The notes under the pieces: generated by a model
Database searches by the model: none
What the model saw: the letters and a program-made list of their open reading frames with translations, nothing else
Told to the model about the DNA's origin: nothing
Shown here: piece by piece, positions 47,165 through 56,575 of the stretch
How the letters are laid out: each line of letters begins with the position of its first letter
Numbering within the stretch: position 1 is the first letter of the stretch
Translations under genes and position numbers: made by a program
DNA from: Crocodylus rhombifer
Lineage: Eukaryota; Chordata; Crocodylia; Crocodylidae
Assembly: GCA_038503035.1 (NCBI GenBank)
Contig: JAVSML010000028.1
Span: 689,464 to 753,463, forward strand
Direction of reading: 5' to 3'
DNA: 64,000 bases

Positions 47165-47821
47165 TTGCAGAGCATCTGGTCATTATCTCTGAAAACTCAT
47201 GGCAAGGAAGACAGCAAATATAGCCCCACCTTTAAGAAAGGGAAGAAGGAGGATCCAGGGAACTACAGCCTCACCTCAGTCCCCAGAAAAACCATGGAGC
47301 AGGTTCTCAAAGAATACATTTCTAAGAACTTGGAGAAAAAGGTGATTAGGAACAGTCAGCATGGATTCAAGACATGCTTGACTAACCTGATTTCTTTCTA
47401 TGATGAGATGAGTAGCTCTGTGGGTGCATGGAGAGATGTGGATGTGATGTGCCTTACCTTTAGCAAGGCTTTTGATATGGTATCCCACAACATTCTTGTA
47501 AGTAAGCTAAGGAAATATGGGTTCAATGAATGGACCGTAAGTTGGATAGAAAGCTGTCTGGATCATGAGGCTCAGCAGATAGTAATCAGTGGCTCTTTAT
47601 CTAGTTGGCAGCTAGTCTCAAGTGGTGTGCCCCAGGGATTGGTCCTGGGGCTGGTTTTGTTCAATATCTTCATCAGCAATCTGGAAGATGGAAAGGAGTG
47701 CACCATCAGCAATTTTGCAGATGACACTAAGCTGAGGAGAGTAGTAGATATGCTGGAGGTAGGACTAGGATTCAAAGTAACCTATACAAATTGCAGTATC
47801 GGAACAGAAGATAGTTCATGA
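47165..47821 (+). pseudogene. Old CR1 reverse transcriptase remnant (218 codons)
   Basis: A continuous frame encodes most of the CR1 RT palm. Recognisable landmarks are TFKKGKKEDPGNYSL, FSKAFDMVSHNIL, SGVPQGLVLG and the active-site FADDTKL near its end. The N-terminal half of RT and the thumb are in other frames or interrupted. It parallels the open RT frame at 51429-52982 but belongs to a more diverged copy. Confidence 0.82.
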
Positions 47822-48351
47822 GATTCAATAAGGACAAGTGCAAAGTTCTGCACTTAGGATGGAACAAACCCATGCACTGGTACAGGTTTGGGACTGACTG
47901 ACTAAATAGCAGCTGAGCAGAAAAGGACCTAGGGGTTAGGGTGGACAGTAAGCTGAATATGAGCCAAAAATATGCCCTTTTTGTGAAGAAGACTAACAGC
48001 ATACTAGGCTGCATTAGTAGGAGTGTTGCCAGCAGATTGAGGGAAGTGAGTGTTCCCCTCCTGTCGGCACCAGTGTGGCCACATCTGGAGTACTGTGTCT
48101 AGTTTTGGGCCCCCCACCACAGAAAGGATGTGGACAAATTTGGAGAGATTCCACCAGAGGGCAATGAAACTGGCTAGGGGGTTGGGGCACATGAGGAGAG
48201 ACTGAGGGAACTGGACTTACTTAGTCTGGAGAAGAAATTTAAGGGGAGATTTAATAACAGCCTTCAATTATGAAAAGAGTACCAAAGAAGATGGAGCTAC
48301 ACTGTTCTTAGTGGTGGCAGATGACAAAACATGGAGCAATGAGCTCAAGTT

Positions 48352-49004
48352 CGACTGACCACAAGATAAACATGAGCCACCAGTGTGATGCCATGGCCGG
48401 CAAAGTAAACCAAACACTGGCATGGATCCACCAATGTATCTCAAGTAAAACCAGGGACAAAATCCTCCCCCTCTACTTGGCCTTATGGATGCCACAGCTG
48501 CACTGCTGCATCCAGTTTTGGGACTCCCCACTTCAGGAGGGATGTGGATAAGCTTGAGAAAATCCAAAGAAGAGCCACCTGTATGATCAAAAGCTAAGAA
48601 AGCAAGCCTTACAGACCAAGAGGCTGAGGGACATGGGACTCTTCAGCCTGGAGAAGAGAAGGCTCAGGGGTGACTTGGTGGCAGCCTATGTGTATATAAG
48701 AGGGGTACATCAGGCCCTGGGAGAAAAGTTGTTCACCATAACAAAGTCTAACAGCCATAACCTCCTGGAAGACCAGTTTAGACTGGACATGAGGAAAAAC
48801 TTCTTTACAGTCCGAGTGTCCAAGGTCTGGAATATACTCTACCCAGAGGTCATTCAAGCACCTACTATGGATTCATTCAAAAGGTGTTTGGGTGTCTGTT
48901 ACTGAGATCATTTGATCCCAACCGACTTCCTGTCTATGGCAGGAGGCTGGACTCAGTTATCTCATGAGGTCCCTTCCAGCCCCTAATGTCTATGAAGTCT
49001 ATGA
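48352..49004 (+). mobile_element. CR1 3' fragment nested in the old CR1
   Basis: This 650-bp 3' piece begins at the DHKI/MNMSHQCDA block, which aligns with 52409 onward in the young CR1. It ends in the same 3' signature (ggtcccttccagcccctaatg, then tctatgaag). The host CR1 resumes directly after it (gtttcagcaagagaagttag...). It shares its subfamily features with the 50.5-kb element rather than with its host. No clear target-site duplication is seen, as is usual for CR1. Confidence 0.8.
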
Positions 49005-49049
49005 GTTTCAGCAAGAGAAGTTAGGTTAGATATTAGGACAAACATTAGA

Positions 49050-49245
49050 ATAATAGAATCATAAAAAGTTAGGGTTGGCAAGGACCACAGGAGGTCATCT
49101 AGTCCAACCTCCAAAGCAGGAGGATCCCCTATTATGTCATCCCAGCCAAGGCTACTTAGGTCTTAAAAACCTCCAAGGATGGAGAGTCCACAACCTCTCT
49201 GGATAACCTGTTCCAATGTTTTACTACCCTCCTGGTGGAAGAGTT
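49050..49245 (-). mobile_element. Antisense CR1 3' fragment nested in the old CR1
   Basis: The + strand reads as a reversed CR1 3' end. It starts with the reversed tail (tagaatcataaaaagttagg), then aaggaccacaggaggtcatc and the block around ccaaggatggagagtccaca, and stops near tttactaccctcctgg. The same antisense order is seen at 16828-17690. The old CR1 continues after it at about 49255. Confidence 0.78.
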
Positions 49246-49984
49246 GTGTGCTCCTAGGGAAAGCACACAAAACTTACTAGGAGTGTAATAAAGCATTGGA
49301 ACAGCCTGCACAGAGAAATTGTGGAATCTCCATCCTTAGAGGTTTTTAAGACCTGGGTTGATAAAGCCTTGGCTGGGATAATATAGTTGGGGATGGTCCT
49401 GCTTTGAGCAAGGGGTTGAACTAGATGACCTCCTGAGGTCCCTTCCCTCCTGAGGTCCAACCCTACTTTTCTGCAATTCACTGATTTATTTTAGAATATT
49501 ACCAAGGACTGGCAAAATGCAGGTAGTTTAATAGTTTGGGTTTTGTTTTTATTGGCACCTAGAACTCCCAAGTTAAGTATTTTTTCTTACAAAAGAGTTT
49601 GGAACAGGTTTCAATGTAGATCAAAGTTAAACTCTTCCCTAATTGTTTTAGCTTTGTAACATTAAGCCTGCTGGGCATTTTGCATGGTCCTATTGTATTT
49701 AGCTGATCTGTGAAAGAGCAGCTTTGCATGAATTATATTTGCCATGTTTTAGGAAGGCTTTACAAATTGTCAAATCCAGGTTAGGCCTTTTCAGGAAGCT
49801 CTTTAATCCTTAAACATTTGCATAATGATCTCACTGCTGTAATTTTTTTATGTGATACTATATATAGGAACTATTGCTGAATATTTTAGATTAATAAAAT
49901 TAGGAGGATGATGAGCTCTAAAATGGACTTTGCCATCTTTCAGGACTGAAACTAACATGTATTTCAACATATTAAATTTGTGGG

Positions 49985-50060
49985 ACAAAATCCATCCCTG
50001 GTGTAACCTCACTGAAATCAGTGGAGTTAAATCAGATATGGATTTGGCTTATGGTGCTTA
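49985..50060. repeat. Short amniote repeat (CACTGAARTCAGTGGAGTTA type)
   Basis: The core cactgaaatcagtggagtta is palindrome-like and flanked by ggtgtaacc and aaatcagatatgg. Related cores are at 56750-56860 and 60365-60440. The class is unresolved. Confidence 0.45.
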
Positions 50061-50333
50061 AATATTGAACAGCTCAAATTCAGAGTTCTAAATGAGGAGC
50101 CAGATTCTGGTGAAGAGACTTAGCTAAATAGTAAAAAATCCATTATAGTGGAATTCCGGTAAGATAATACCCTTATCTGACACTTTGATTAAAACATGAT
50201 AATCATTTGGAAATTCTGAAGCAATTAGATGACATAAAGAAGGCAAAGTTGATTCTTTGAATACTTGACGTGAACAATAGGAGCGATCAGTCTCTGGTTT
50301 TGAAGTACAAATTGTTAACCTGAGGAGCACGGC

Positions 50334-50366
50334 TACCTGGTTGATCCTGCCAGTAGCATATACTTG
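50334..50366 (+). pseudogene. 18S rRNA 5'-end fragment (33 nt) in a chimeric CR1 insertion
   Basis: The sequence begins with the first nucleotides of eukaryotic 18S rRNA (TACCTGGTTGATCCTGCCAG) and continues to about nucleotide 33. There is one difference from the near-universal sequence, G to A at about 50362. The left boundary coincides with the mature 5' end of 18S, and the bases just before it look like ordinary flanking DNA. It is joined within 1 bp to an antisense 28S fragment. This is a processed-RNA-derived fragment, not a working rRNA gene. Confidence 0.88.
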
Positions 50367-50470
50367 ACTCGCACACATGTTAGACTCCTTGGTCCATGTT
50401 TCAAGATGGGTCTGACATCGCCGCAGACCCCGGGCGCCTGGCATGGCCCCCCCCGCCCGGCGGCGCGACC
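50366..50470 (-). pseudogene. 28S rRNA fragment (D1/D2 region), antisense, about 105 bp
   Basis: The + strand carries the reverse complement of the conserved 28S region used as a reverse-primer site near the D1/D2 boundary (GACTCCTTGGTCC, then a GTTTCAAGA block). It then runs into a GC-rich expansion segment ending in cggcgcgacc. Differences from the conserved sequence fall largely at CpG sites (cg to tg or ca), as expected after methylated-CpG decay. The orientation is opposite to the adjoining 18S piece. It abuts the truncated 5' end of the CR1 at about 50471-50478. Confidence 0.85.
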
Positions 50471-51384
50471 AGCATGGACAGCTAGAGACCCTCTGGGTAA
50501 AAATTCATGGGGAATACGGCACAGGGGACACAACGGTGGGAGTCTACTACAGACCTCCCACTCAAAGTCCTGAGCTTGACCAGGAGTTCGCCCGGGAACT
50601 GACTGAGGCCGCTTGCTCCAGGACCTTGGTTGTCATGGGTGACTTCAATTACCCGGACATCTCGTGGGAATATCACTCAGCAAAATCCAAGCGGTCACAA
50701 AGCTTTTTCTCATGCGTGGATGACCTCTACCTGACTCCAGAAGTCTATGGGCCAACAAGAGGCAAAGCACTGCTCGACCTGGTACTTGCTACGGGGGACG
50801 ACCTAATCAGCGACCTAGTGCTCGATGGGAAGCTGGGTGACAGTGACCACGAGCTGATCACCTTCACCATCTGCCGTAAAGCTGGCAAGTCAGTCAGCAA
50901 CACAGAAGTCCTTGACTTCAGAAAAGCCAACTTTGACAAGCTCAAGAGGCTTGTTGGTCAGGCCCTTAGGGACCATGACCCCAGGGAGATGGGAGTTCGA
51001 GAAGAGTGGTTGCTTCTCAAGGAAGCGATTCTCAATGCACAAGCTAAATCTATTCCAACACAGAGGAAAGGCAGCAAGAAGGCACAGCAGCCCTCCTGGC
51101 TCTCCAGGGACCTAGCAGACCTCCTGCGGCTAAAAAGGAAAGCCTACAAAGGATGGAGGATGGGATTCACCTCCAAGGAGAATTATTCTGCACTGGTCCA
51201 GTCCTGCAGGGAGCAAACCAGGAAAACCAAGGCTGCAACTGAACTCCAAGTAGCTTCAAGCATCAAGGACAACAAAAAGTCCTTTTTCAGATATGTAGGG
51301 AGCCGGAGGAAAAGCAAGGGCAATGTTGGACCCCTGCTAAACCAGATGGGGCAACTGACACTCAGGAAAAAGCCAACCTATTAA
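50443..51384 (+). pseudogene. CR1 ORF2 part 1: truncated apurinic-like endonuclease
   Basis: The frame encodes a 5'-truncated AP-type endonuclease of the CR1 clade. The catalytic GDFN motif is at 50638-50649 and the SDH motif (catalytic His) at 50842-50850. The upstream strands of the fold, including the early Glu motif, are missing because the insertion is truncated. The first ATG (50443) and about the first ten codons come from the antisense 28S fragment, which reads in frame into the CR1 protein at LETLWVKIHG. The frame ends at a stop near 51384 because of a small indel around 51345-51360. The RT half continues in another frame. Confidence 0.85.
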
Positions 51385-53074
51385 ATAGGTACTTTGCATC
51401 AGTCTTTCATCAGTCCCATAGGACGCCCATGCCTGCTATGGGACAGGGAGATCCGGGTGATGGGGATCCCCTACCCTCCATAAATGCTGACCTCGTGAAG
51501 GAACACCTTGAGAAGCTGGATACCTTTAAGTCAGCCGGCCCTGACAATCTGCACCCCAGGGTACTCAAGGAGCTGGCGAGCGTCATAGCCCAGCCCCTGG
51601 CACGGATCTTTGAAAACTCCTGGCACTCTGGTGTATTGCCTGAAGACTGGAAGAAGGCCAATGTGGTGCCGATCTTCAAGAAAGGGAGAAGAGTGGATCC
51701 GGCTAACTACAGGCCCATTAGCCTGACTTCTATCCTGGGGAAGATCTTTGAAATGTTTATTAAGGAGGCCATCCTTGATGGACTGGCCCAGGCTAACATT
51801 CTAAGGGATAGCCAGCAGGGGTTTGTTGCGGGTAGGTCTTGTTTAACCAATCTCATTTCCTGCTATGACCGGGTGACCTATCACCTGGACGAGGGAGAAG
51901 AGATTGATGTCATATATCTTGACTTCAAAAAAGCTTTTGATCTGGTATCCCATGATCACCTCTTGGCCAAACTGCCCAGTTGCGGCCTCGGCTCCACCAC
52001 AATCCGCTGGCTGGGAAACTGGCTCCGTGGTCGGACCCAGAGGGTTGTAATCGATGGCAGTCACTCATCGTGGTGCCCTGTGACCAGTGGGGTCCCTCAA
52101 GGCTCTGTCCTTGGACCCATACTGTTCAACATCTTCATTAATGGTGTGGACATTGGAGTCAGGAGTGGACTGGTCAAGTTCGCCGATGACACCAAACTTT
52201 GGGGCAAAGCATCCACGCCAGAAGATAGGCGGGTGATCCAGGCTGACCTGGACAAGCTCAGCAAATGGGCGGATGAGAACCTGATGGTGTTTAACACCGA
52301 AAAATGCAAGGTTCTCCACCTTGGGAGGAAAAACCTGCAGCATCCTTATAGGCTCGGCAGTGCTACGTTGCATAGCACTACAGAAGAAAGAGACTTGGGG
52401 GTCATCATTGACCACAAGATGGACATGAGCCTGCAATGCGATGCTGTGGCTAATAAAGCAACCAAAACGCTGGCTTGCATCCATAGATGCTTCTCGAGCA
52501 AATCCTGGGACCTCATTCTCCCCTTGTACTCGGCCTTGGTGAGGCCGCAGCTGGAGTACTGCGTCCAGTTTTGGGCTCCACAATTCAAAAAGGATGTGGA
52601 GAAGCTTGAGAGAGTCCAGAGGAGAGCCACACGCATGATCAGAGGTCAGGAAAACAGATCTTACGATGATAGGCTGAGAGCCATGGGACTCTTTAGCCTG
52701 GAAAAGCGTAGGCTCAAGGGTGATCTGATGGCCACCTATAAGTTTATCAGGGGTGACCACAAGGATCTGGGGGAACGTTTGTTCACCAGAGCTCCCCAAG
52801 GGATGACTAGGTCGAACGGTCACAAACTCCTGCAAGACCATTTCAGGCTGGACATAAGGAAGAATTTCTTTACTGTCCGAGCCCCCAAGGTCTGGAACAG
52901 TCTGCCAGCGGAGGTGGTTCAAGCACCTAGATTGAACACCTTCAAGAGTAAATTGGATGCTTATCTTGCTGGGATCCTATGACCCCAGCTGACTTCCTGC
53001 CCTTTGGGCAGGGGGCTGGACTCGATGATCTCCCAAGGTCCCTTCCAGCCCTGATGTCTATGAAATCTATGAAA
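50471..53074 (+). mobile_element. Young 5'-truncated CR1 LINE with chimeric rRNA leader
   Basis: This is a CR1-family non-LTR retrotransposon carrying most of ORF2 (endonuclease, then reverse transcriptase) and a complete 3' end. The 3' end has the typical CR1 layout: a short stem-loop (ctgccctttgggcag), a ggtcccttccagccctgatg block, and an octamer-like tail in which tctatgaa is repeated. Only one reading-frame break is visible over 2.5 kb, so it is much younger than the other CR1 copies here. The N-terminal part of the endonuclease is missing, so it cannot be autonomous. It lies in sense orientation about 1.5 kb upstream of the FSHR exon. Confidence 0.92.
51429..52982 (+). CDS. CR1 ORF2 part 2: reverse transcriptase, 517 codons, open
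   Basis: This is the reverse transcriptase and C-terminal region of CR1 ORF2, the enzyme that primes cDNA on nicked target DNA. Visible landmarks in order are the fingers/palm block NVVPIFKKGRR...NYRPISL, QQGF, the DFKKAFD block with a catalytic Asp, SGVPQGSVLGP, the active site FADD at 52179-52190, and a C-terminal region ending LAGIL. No internal stop is present. The true frame starts upstream of the ATG given here: codons of the same frame run back to about 51352, where a 1-nt frame change separates it from the endonuclease half. A working protein is unlikely without the endonuclease N-terminus. Confidence 0.88.
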   Translation: MPAMGQGDPGDGDPLPSINADLVKEHLEKLDTFKSAGPDNLHPRVLKELASVIAQPLARIFENSWHSGVLPEDWKKANVVPIFKKGRRVDPANYRPISLTSILGKIFEMFIKEAILDGLAQANILRDSQQGFVAGRSCLTNLISCYDRVTYHLDEGEEIDVIYLDFKKAFDLVSHDHLLAKLPSCGLGSTTIRWLGNWLRGRTQRVVIDGSHSSWCPVTSGVPQGSVLGPILFNIFINGVDIGVRSGLVKFADDTKLWGKASTPEDRRVIQADLDKLSKWADENLMVFNTEKCKVLHLGRKNLQHPYRLGSATLHSTTEERDLGVIIDHKMDMSLQCDAVANKATKTLACIHRCFSSKSWDLILPLYSALVRPQLEYCVQFWAPQFKKDVEKLERVQRRATRMIRGQENRSYDDRLRAMGLFSLEKRRLKGDLMATYKFIRGDHKDLGERLFTRAPQGMTRSNGHKLLQDHFRLDIRKNFFTVRAPKVWNSLPAEVVQAPRLNTFKSKLDAYLAGIL

Positions 53075-53689
53075 AGGTAGATCTGTATTTCAGTGATATA
53101 CAGCAGTTGATATCGACTGAAGTTCCTTTTTCTAGCACTGTGCAGATGTTAAGATAAGGCTATGTAAATGGAATTAAAAGAAAGCACATTCAAAACAACC
53201 ATTCTTCACTCTGAGATGATAAAAGTAAGGAATCATCTGCCAGACAAGGTTGCTGAGGTTAGAACTGTCTGGTAATTGAAGAAACAATTAGGCATCATTC
53301 CTGAGCAGAAACTGGCTGAGAAACAGAATTGTTTGGTAAGATATCTGAAAGTTTTACAGGTGTCTTCTTGAGAAAGAAATAAGTGGCTAGTGTCTTATTT
53401 ATTATATAAATTGGCCTGTCTTGAAAGGGTTTGATTTTGACATTTTTGTTCAACAAGTGTAGAAATAAGGCCCAGTCCATTATGTTCTGTAATGTTTATT
53501 CTCTCCATGTTGTGGCTAGTTGTTTTGACTTCTAATCATAGTGGCATATCTGTCAAGTGCCGTTTCACCTGATAAGGAAGTACTTTGAACAAAAACAATT
53601 ATCTGGATTTTGTAATATCTATAAATGCAGGAACTTGTTCAAGAGTTCTGTTTATCAGGATAACTTATTATGTCTCCAAGAACATTTAT
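53075..53689. other. Intronic DNA; possible LINE relic
   Basis: The block around 53205-53265 (ctctgagatgataaaagtaa, then aatcatctgccagac) vaguely resembles the LINE region before the CR1/L3 3' end. Too weak to call. Confidence 0.35.
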
Positions 53690-53846
53690 GGAGGCTATAG
53701 ATGTGCTCATTCACATTCTAATTAGAATGCATTGGAGCAGATTCAATTAATGAAGTCTGCTCCACATTCTAATTAGAACGTTCCGGTGTTGCCTCACTGT
53801 CACATGTATTAAGCCCCTACACATTTCAGAATGGCCCCTGGGCCTC
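53690..53846. repeat. Foldback repeat, left part, ending at gap
   Basis: The segment cacattctaattagaatgc, then ggagcagattcaattaatg, then a second cacattctaattagaacg, forms overlapping hairpins. The unit is shared with 41530-41800 and runs into the N run. Confidence 0.55.
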
Positions 53847-53856
53847 NNNNNNNNNN
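53847..53856. other. Assembly gap (10 N)
   Basis: A fixed-length placeholder inside a foldback repeat. The sequence to its right (53857-54230) is GC-rich and probably the rest of that repeat. Confidence 0.98.
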
Positions 53857-54568
53857 GGTAAAGAGCACCCAAGGGGGCCAGGCAGGGAACAGGGAGCAGG
53901 GACAGGAAAGCGGTACTCACCTACTTCTGCCACCACCATCCCAGCTGCCCTGTGACTAGTCAAAAGCTTTAGGGCTGCTCCTGCCCCACTCCAGCTAGGG
54001 CTCCAGGAAGTGGTTGTGTATGTGCTAAGATTCACCAGGGACAGTGCCATTGGGGGGGGTGGGGAGGAGGGAGTCCCTCTTTCCTTCTCTTTGCCTGGTT
54101 TCCCCTCCTTCTCATTGTCCTCCACCAGCTTAAGTTTCCAGCCATGTCTCCTCACCCCATTCCCTGGGAGGCAGCACCAGTGGCATCTCCTGTACCCCTC
54201 TTTTCTTAATCTTGGATCCACCCAGGGATAGGATGGGTAGGGAATGACTTGGACCTTTCTTTCATCATATAGCTGCATCAGACAGTGGCACAAAAGTGTA
54301 TACTCCCCATGTAACACTGAAATGTACAAATAGGAAATCAAGTCTCCTGAGTAATATTCATTCTCCTGAGCTGCTCTGGAGACTCTATGATAGGGTCCTG
54401 CATCTTACCTTTTCCAGATAGTTAGTTCCTCCTCTAATTCTTAGGCTTTACAGATATCATCTTAGATGGTAAATTCATCAGAGCAAGCATTGTCTTGGTA
54501 TCTGAGACTTTTGAACATAATTGTGACATAAGTAATGAATAATCAGTGTCTACTTTCTCTTATTGCAG

Positions 54569-54640
54569 GAGATTTGTCCTCACCAAGGTGAGAGTCATTC
54601 CAAAAGGAGCTTTCACAGGACTGGCCGATTTAGAGAAAAT
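54569..54640 (+). CDS. FSHR: FSHR exon 2 (follicle-stimulating hormone receptor), single internal exon
   Basis: The exon encodes 23 full codons plus split codons at each end, reading [20 protein letters not shown] and then LEK. This is part of the leucine-rich-repeat ectodomain of the glycoprotein-hormone receptor that binds FSH on gonadal cells and signals through Gs. From memory of the mammalian protein about 19 of 24 residues agree, and the paralogues LHCGR and TSHR fit much less well. The length (72 bp) and phases (one base of a Leu codon at the start, two bases of an Ile/Met codon at the end) match the known exon 2. A strong acceptor, a pyrimidine-rich tract ending in ttattgcag, lies immediately upstream, and a gtatgt donor follows. 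No stop or frameshift is present, so it looks functional. The flanks are intronic, and the other FSHR exons must lie outside the window or have escaped reading by eye. Confidence 0.92.
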
Positions 54641-55306
54641 GTATGTATTGGTGGTTGTTTGTTGGTTTGTTTTCTAAATAATGTGTTTGGTTGTGTTTGC
54701 TATTATTGCCCTTTTTTTGTAAGAAGGCCACTAATGCTCTATGCTACAGAAGTATGTTTTCCATCTTCTCAAATTTCTGTTAAAAAAGGAAGAAACACAA
54801 AAAGATAGCTAATACTCCAAAGGAATATTGTCACACATACATCTGGATGGAACACCTGGGCAAGGTTTAGCTCAGCATCCAGTGTCAGGATAATTAACAA
54901 GGAAAATGTCAGCAGTAAACTCTGTAGGAATCTGATTAAATCTGAGAACTGTGTGCTTTGCTACAGTATGTCAACTAGGAATCCAGGAGGGGAACACCAC
55001 CAGTCAGAACCATAGGTCAGCCAACTGTCATTTCAGCAATGAATAACTGAGCCAGTTTTCATTTTCATGTATGTTTGGAGGAGACCAGCTTTTTACTGAT
55101 TGTGTTGGGATTTCCAAAGCCACCTAAAGATTTTATACATCTATTGCCCATTAATGTCTGTGCTTAAATCTGATGATGAATACATAGGTATAATTATAGA
55201 TATATGTGTATATTTGGCAAACTGTATTTGTAACACACTTACCACTGCACATCACCAATGTAGTACACTGCTCCACAGTTGGAGAAAAAGAAATAATTGT
55301 CTATTT

Positions 55307-55506
55307 AAGGGGTTCCCAAACTGTGGGGTACACAAGACATCTCTAGGGGTACACAAGTGAAATTGTATAATGGAGGATTTAAGTTTCATTACAATAATAA
55401 TTGGCATTTAAGGGGTTGAAATATAAAACATATGCTAGTAGGGGTACACAGGCAGCTGGCAAATCTGGAAGGGGGTATGCAATAAGAAAATTATTTGGAA
55501 ACTGTG
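55307..55506. mobile_element. hAT MITE, 200 bp
   Basis: The flanks gtctattt (55299-55306) and gtctattc (55507-55514) match at 7 of 8. The left end aaggggttcccaaactg and the right end (reverse complement) cacagtttccaaataat are imperfect inverted termini. Three internal ggggta(c/t)(a/g)c motifs near the ends resemble the CAACC/GGGGTACA family at 20476. Confidence 0.78.
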
Positions 55507-55559
55507 GTCTATTCCATATTTCATTAGATTCACTCATCAGGGCTAAGTACAAACAGTCA

Positions 55560-56302
55560 AAAAGCCCAAGACTGAATCAATTCAGTCTTTGTGGGTTAGT
55601 CTAAACTGCACAGATTAAATTGAAACAAAAGTGAACAGACATTTATCTTTGACTCAGGAAATGCAGCCACATGCCTGCAGTGGCTCAGGCCAGAAGGCTG
55701 GGGGTGCTAGAGCACAGCTCTCTGGTTGTGTGTTCACTTCCTCTTCCTGTTGCTCCCAAGGCCTCTGGGATTTGCAGTCCAGAATTACAACAGCAGGATT
55801 CTACAGGGTTGCTATTCCTGCAGTCCAGAGTTGCAACCAGCAGTAAGTTTGAGCCAGGGAAAGGGTGTTTAACCCCTATCCCTGGCCCCAGGCCCCCCAG
55901 CCAGGGTTTGCCTGGTGGGGGCAGTCCCCCCCTGCAGACTGGGCGGCATCCCCAGCTGAGCTTGCCCCCCCTGCATCCCCCTTGTCAGCCAGCCCTCACT
56001 GCTCTAGTTAGGGAGCAGAGGGGCAGGGCCAGCCCTGCTGTCTGGAGCAGACAAAGCAGCACAACCCAAGGCTGGAAAGCATGCTGGGTTGCTGGGGGGC
56101 TGTGATTTAACTTGAACCAAGAAGGGGTTCTGGGACCAAAGTTTCATAAACCAGTTTGACCTGAATCAATTAAGTCTGATACTACATTCAATCACATTTA
56201 TCTTGTTTCAATCACTTTGAAGCTGGTTTATGTGCACTGAGCTTCTGTTCTGTTACAGGTTTCTACCAGTTTTTGATCACTTAAACTGGTTTATGTATAA
56301 CT
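55560..56302. repeat. GC-rich repeat block ending in short dispersed repeat copy 3
   Basis: A GC-rich interior (55640-56100; Pro-rich chance frames) is flanked by AT-rich edges with gttagtctaaactg (left) and ataaaccagtttgacctg (right). The right end holds the short repeat 56221-56302 (agctggtttatgtgcactga...). It is probably a non-autonomous DNA transposon, but its boundaries are not proven. Confidence 0.45.
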
Positions 56303-56319
56303 TCTGTCTCTAGCCTATA

Positions 56320-56575
56320 AGACCAGAAGGGACATCTCTAGTTGGACCTACTAAAGGACACAAGTCATAGGACTTCCCCAAATTAACTCCAGTTTAAGTA
56401 AGAGCATATCTTTTAGAAAAATAGCCAGTCAATATTTTAAGCATTCTAATGATGAAAAATCCATCACAATCCTTACTTAGTAAGTTGTTCCACTGCTTAG
56501 TATACCCACTGTTAAGAACTTGCCTTGTATTTCTGTGCACTTCAGTGCAATTAGGTCCTTCACATTTTTTTTCGA
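56320..56575 (-). mobile_element. Old antisense CR1-type LINE fragment
   Basis: The + strand reads ataagaccagaagggacatc, then an acttccccaaattaactcc block, and then a block around aaatccatcacaatcc and agtaagttgttccactgctt. This is the antisense order of the 3' region of an old amniote CR1/L3-like LINE. No coding capacity remains. Confidence 0.7.

Larger units (their letters stand above)
45715..49485 (+). mobile_element. Old, near full-length CR1 LINE interrupted by two younger CR1 pieces
   Basis: Decayed ORF2 can be followed from about 45715 (endonuclease N-terminal region) through the endonuclease and RT to a CR1 3' end near 49480 (ggtcccttccctcctgaggt). Many stops and frameshifts are present. 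The element is split. Host CR1 sequence runs to about 48350, resumes briefly at 49005-49048, and resumes again from about 49255. The fragments between these points are separate CR1 insertions. The subfamily differs from the young element at 50.5 kb. Confidence 0.85.

Noticed and set aside
50334..50470. A functional rRNA gene or rDNA fragment
   Set aside because: Only 33 nt of 18S and about 105 nt of antisense 28S are present, in opposite orientations, with no spacer or 5.8S, and fused to a retrotransposon.
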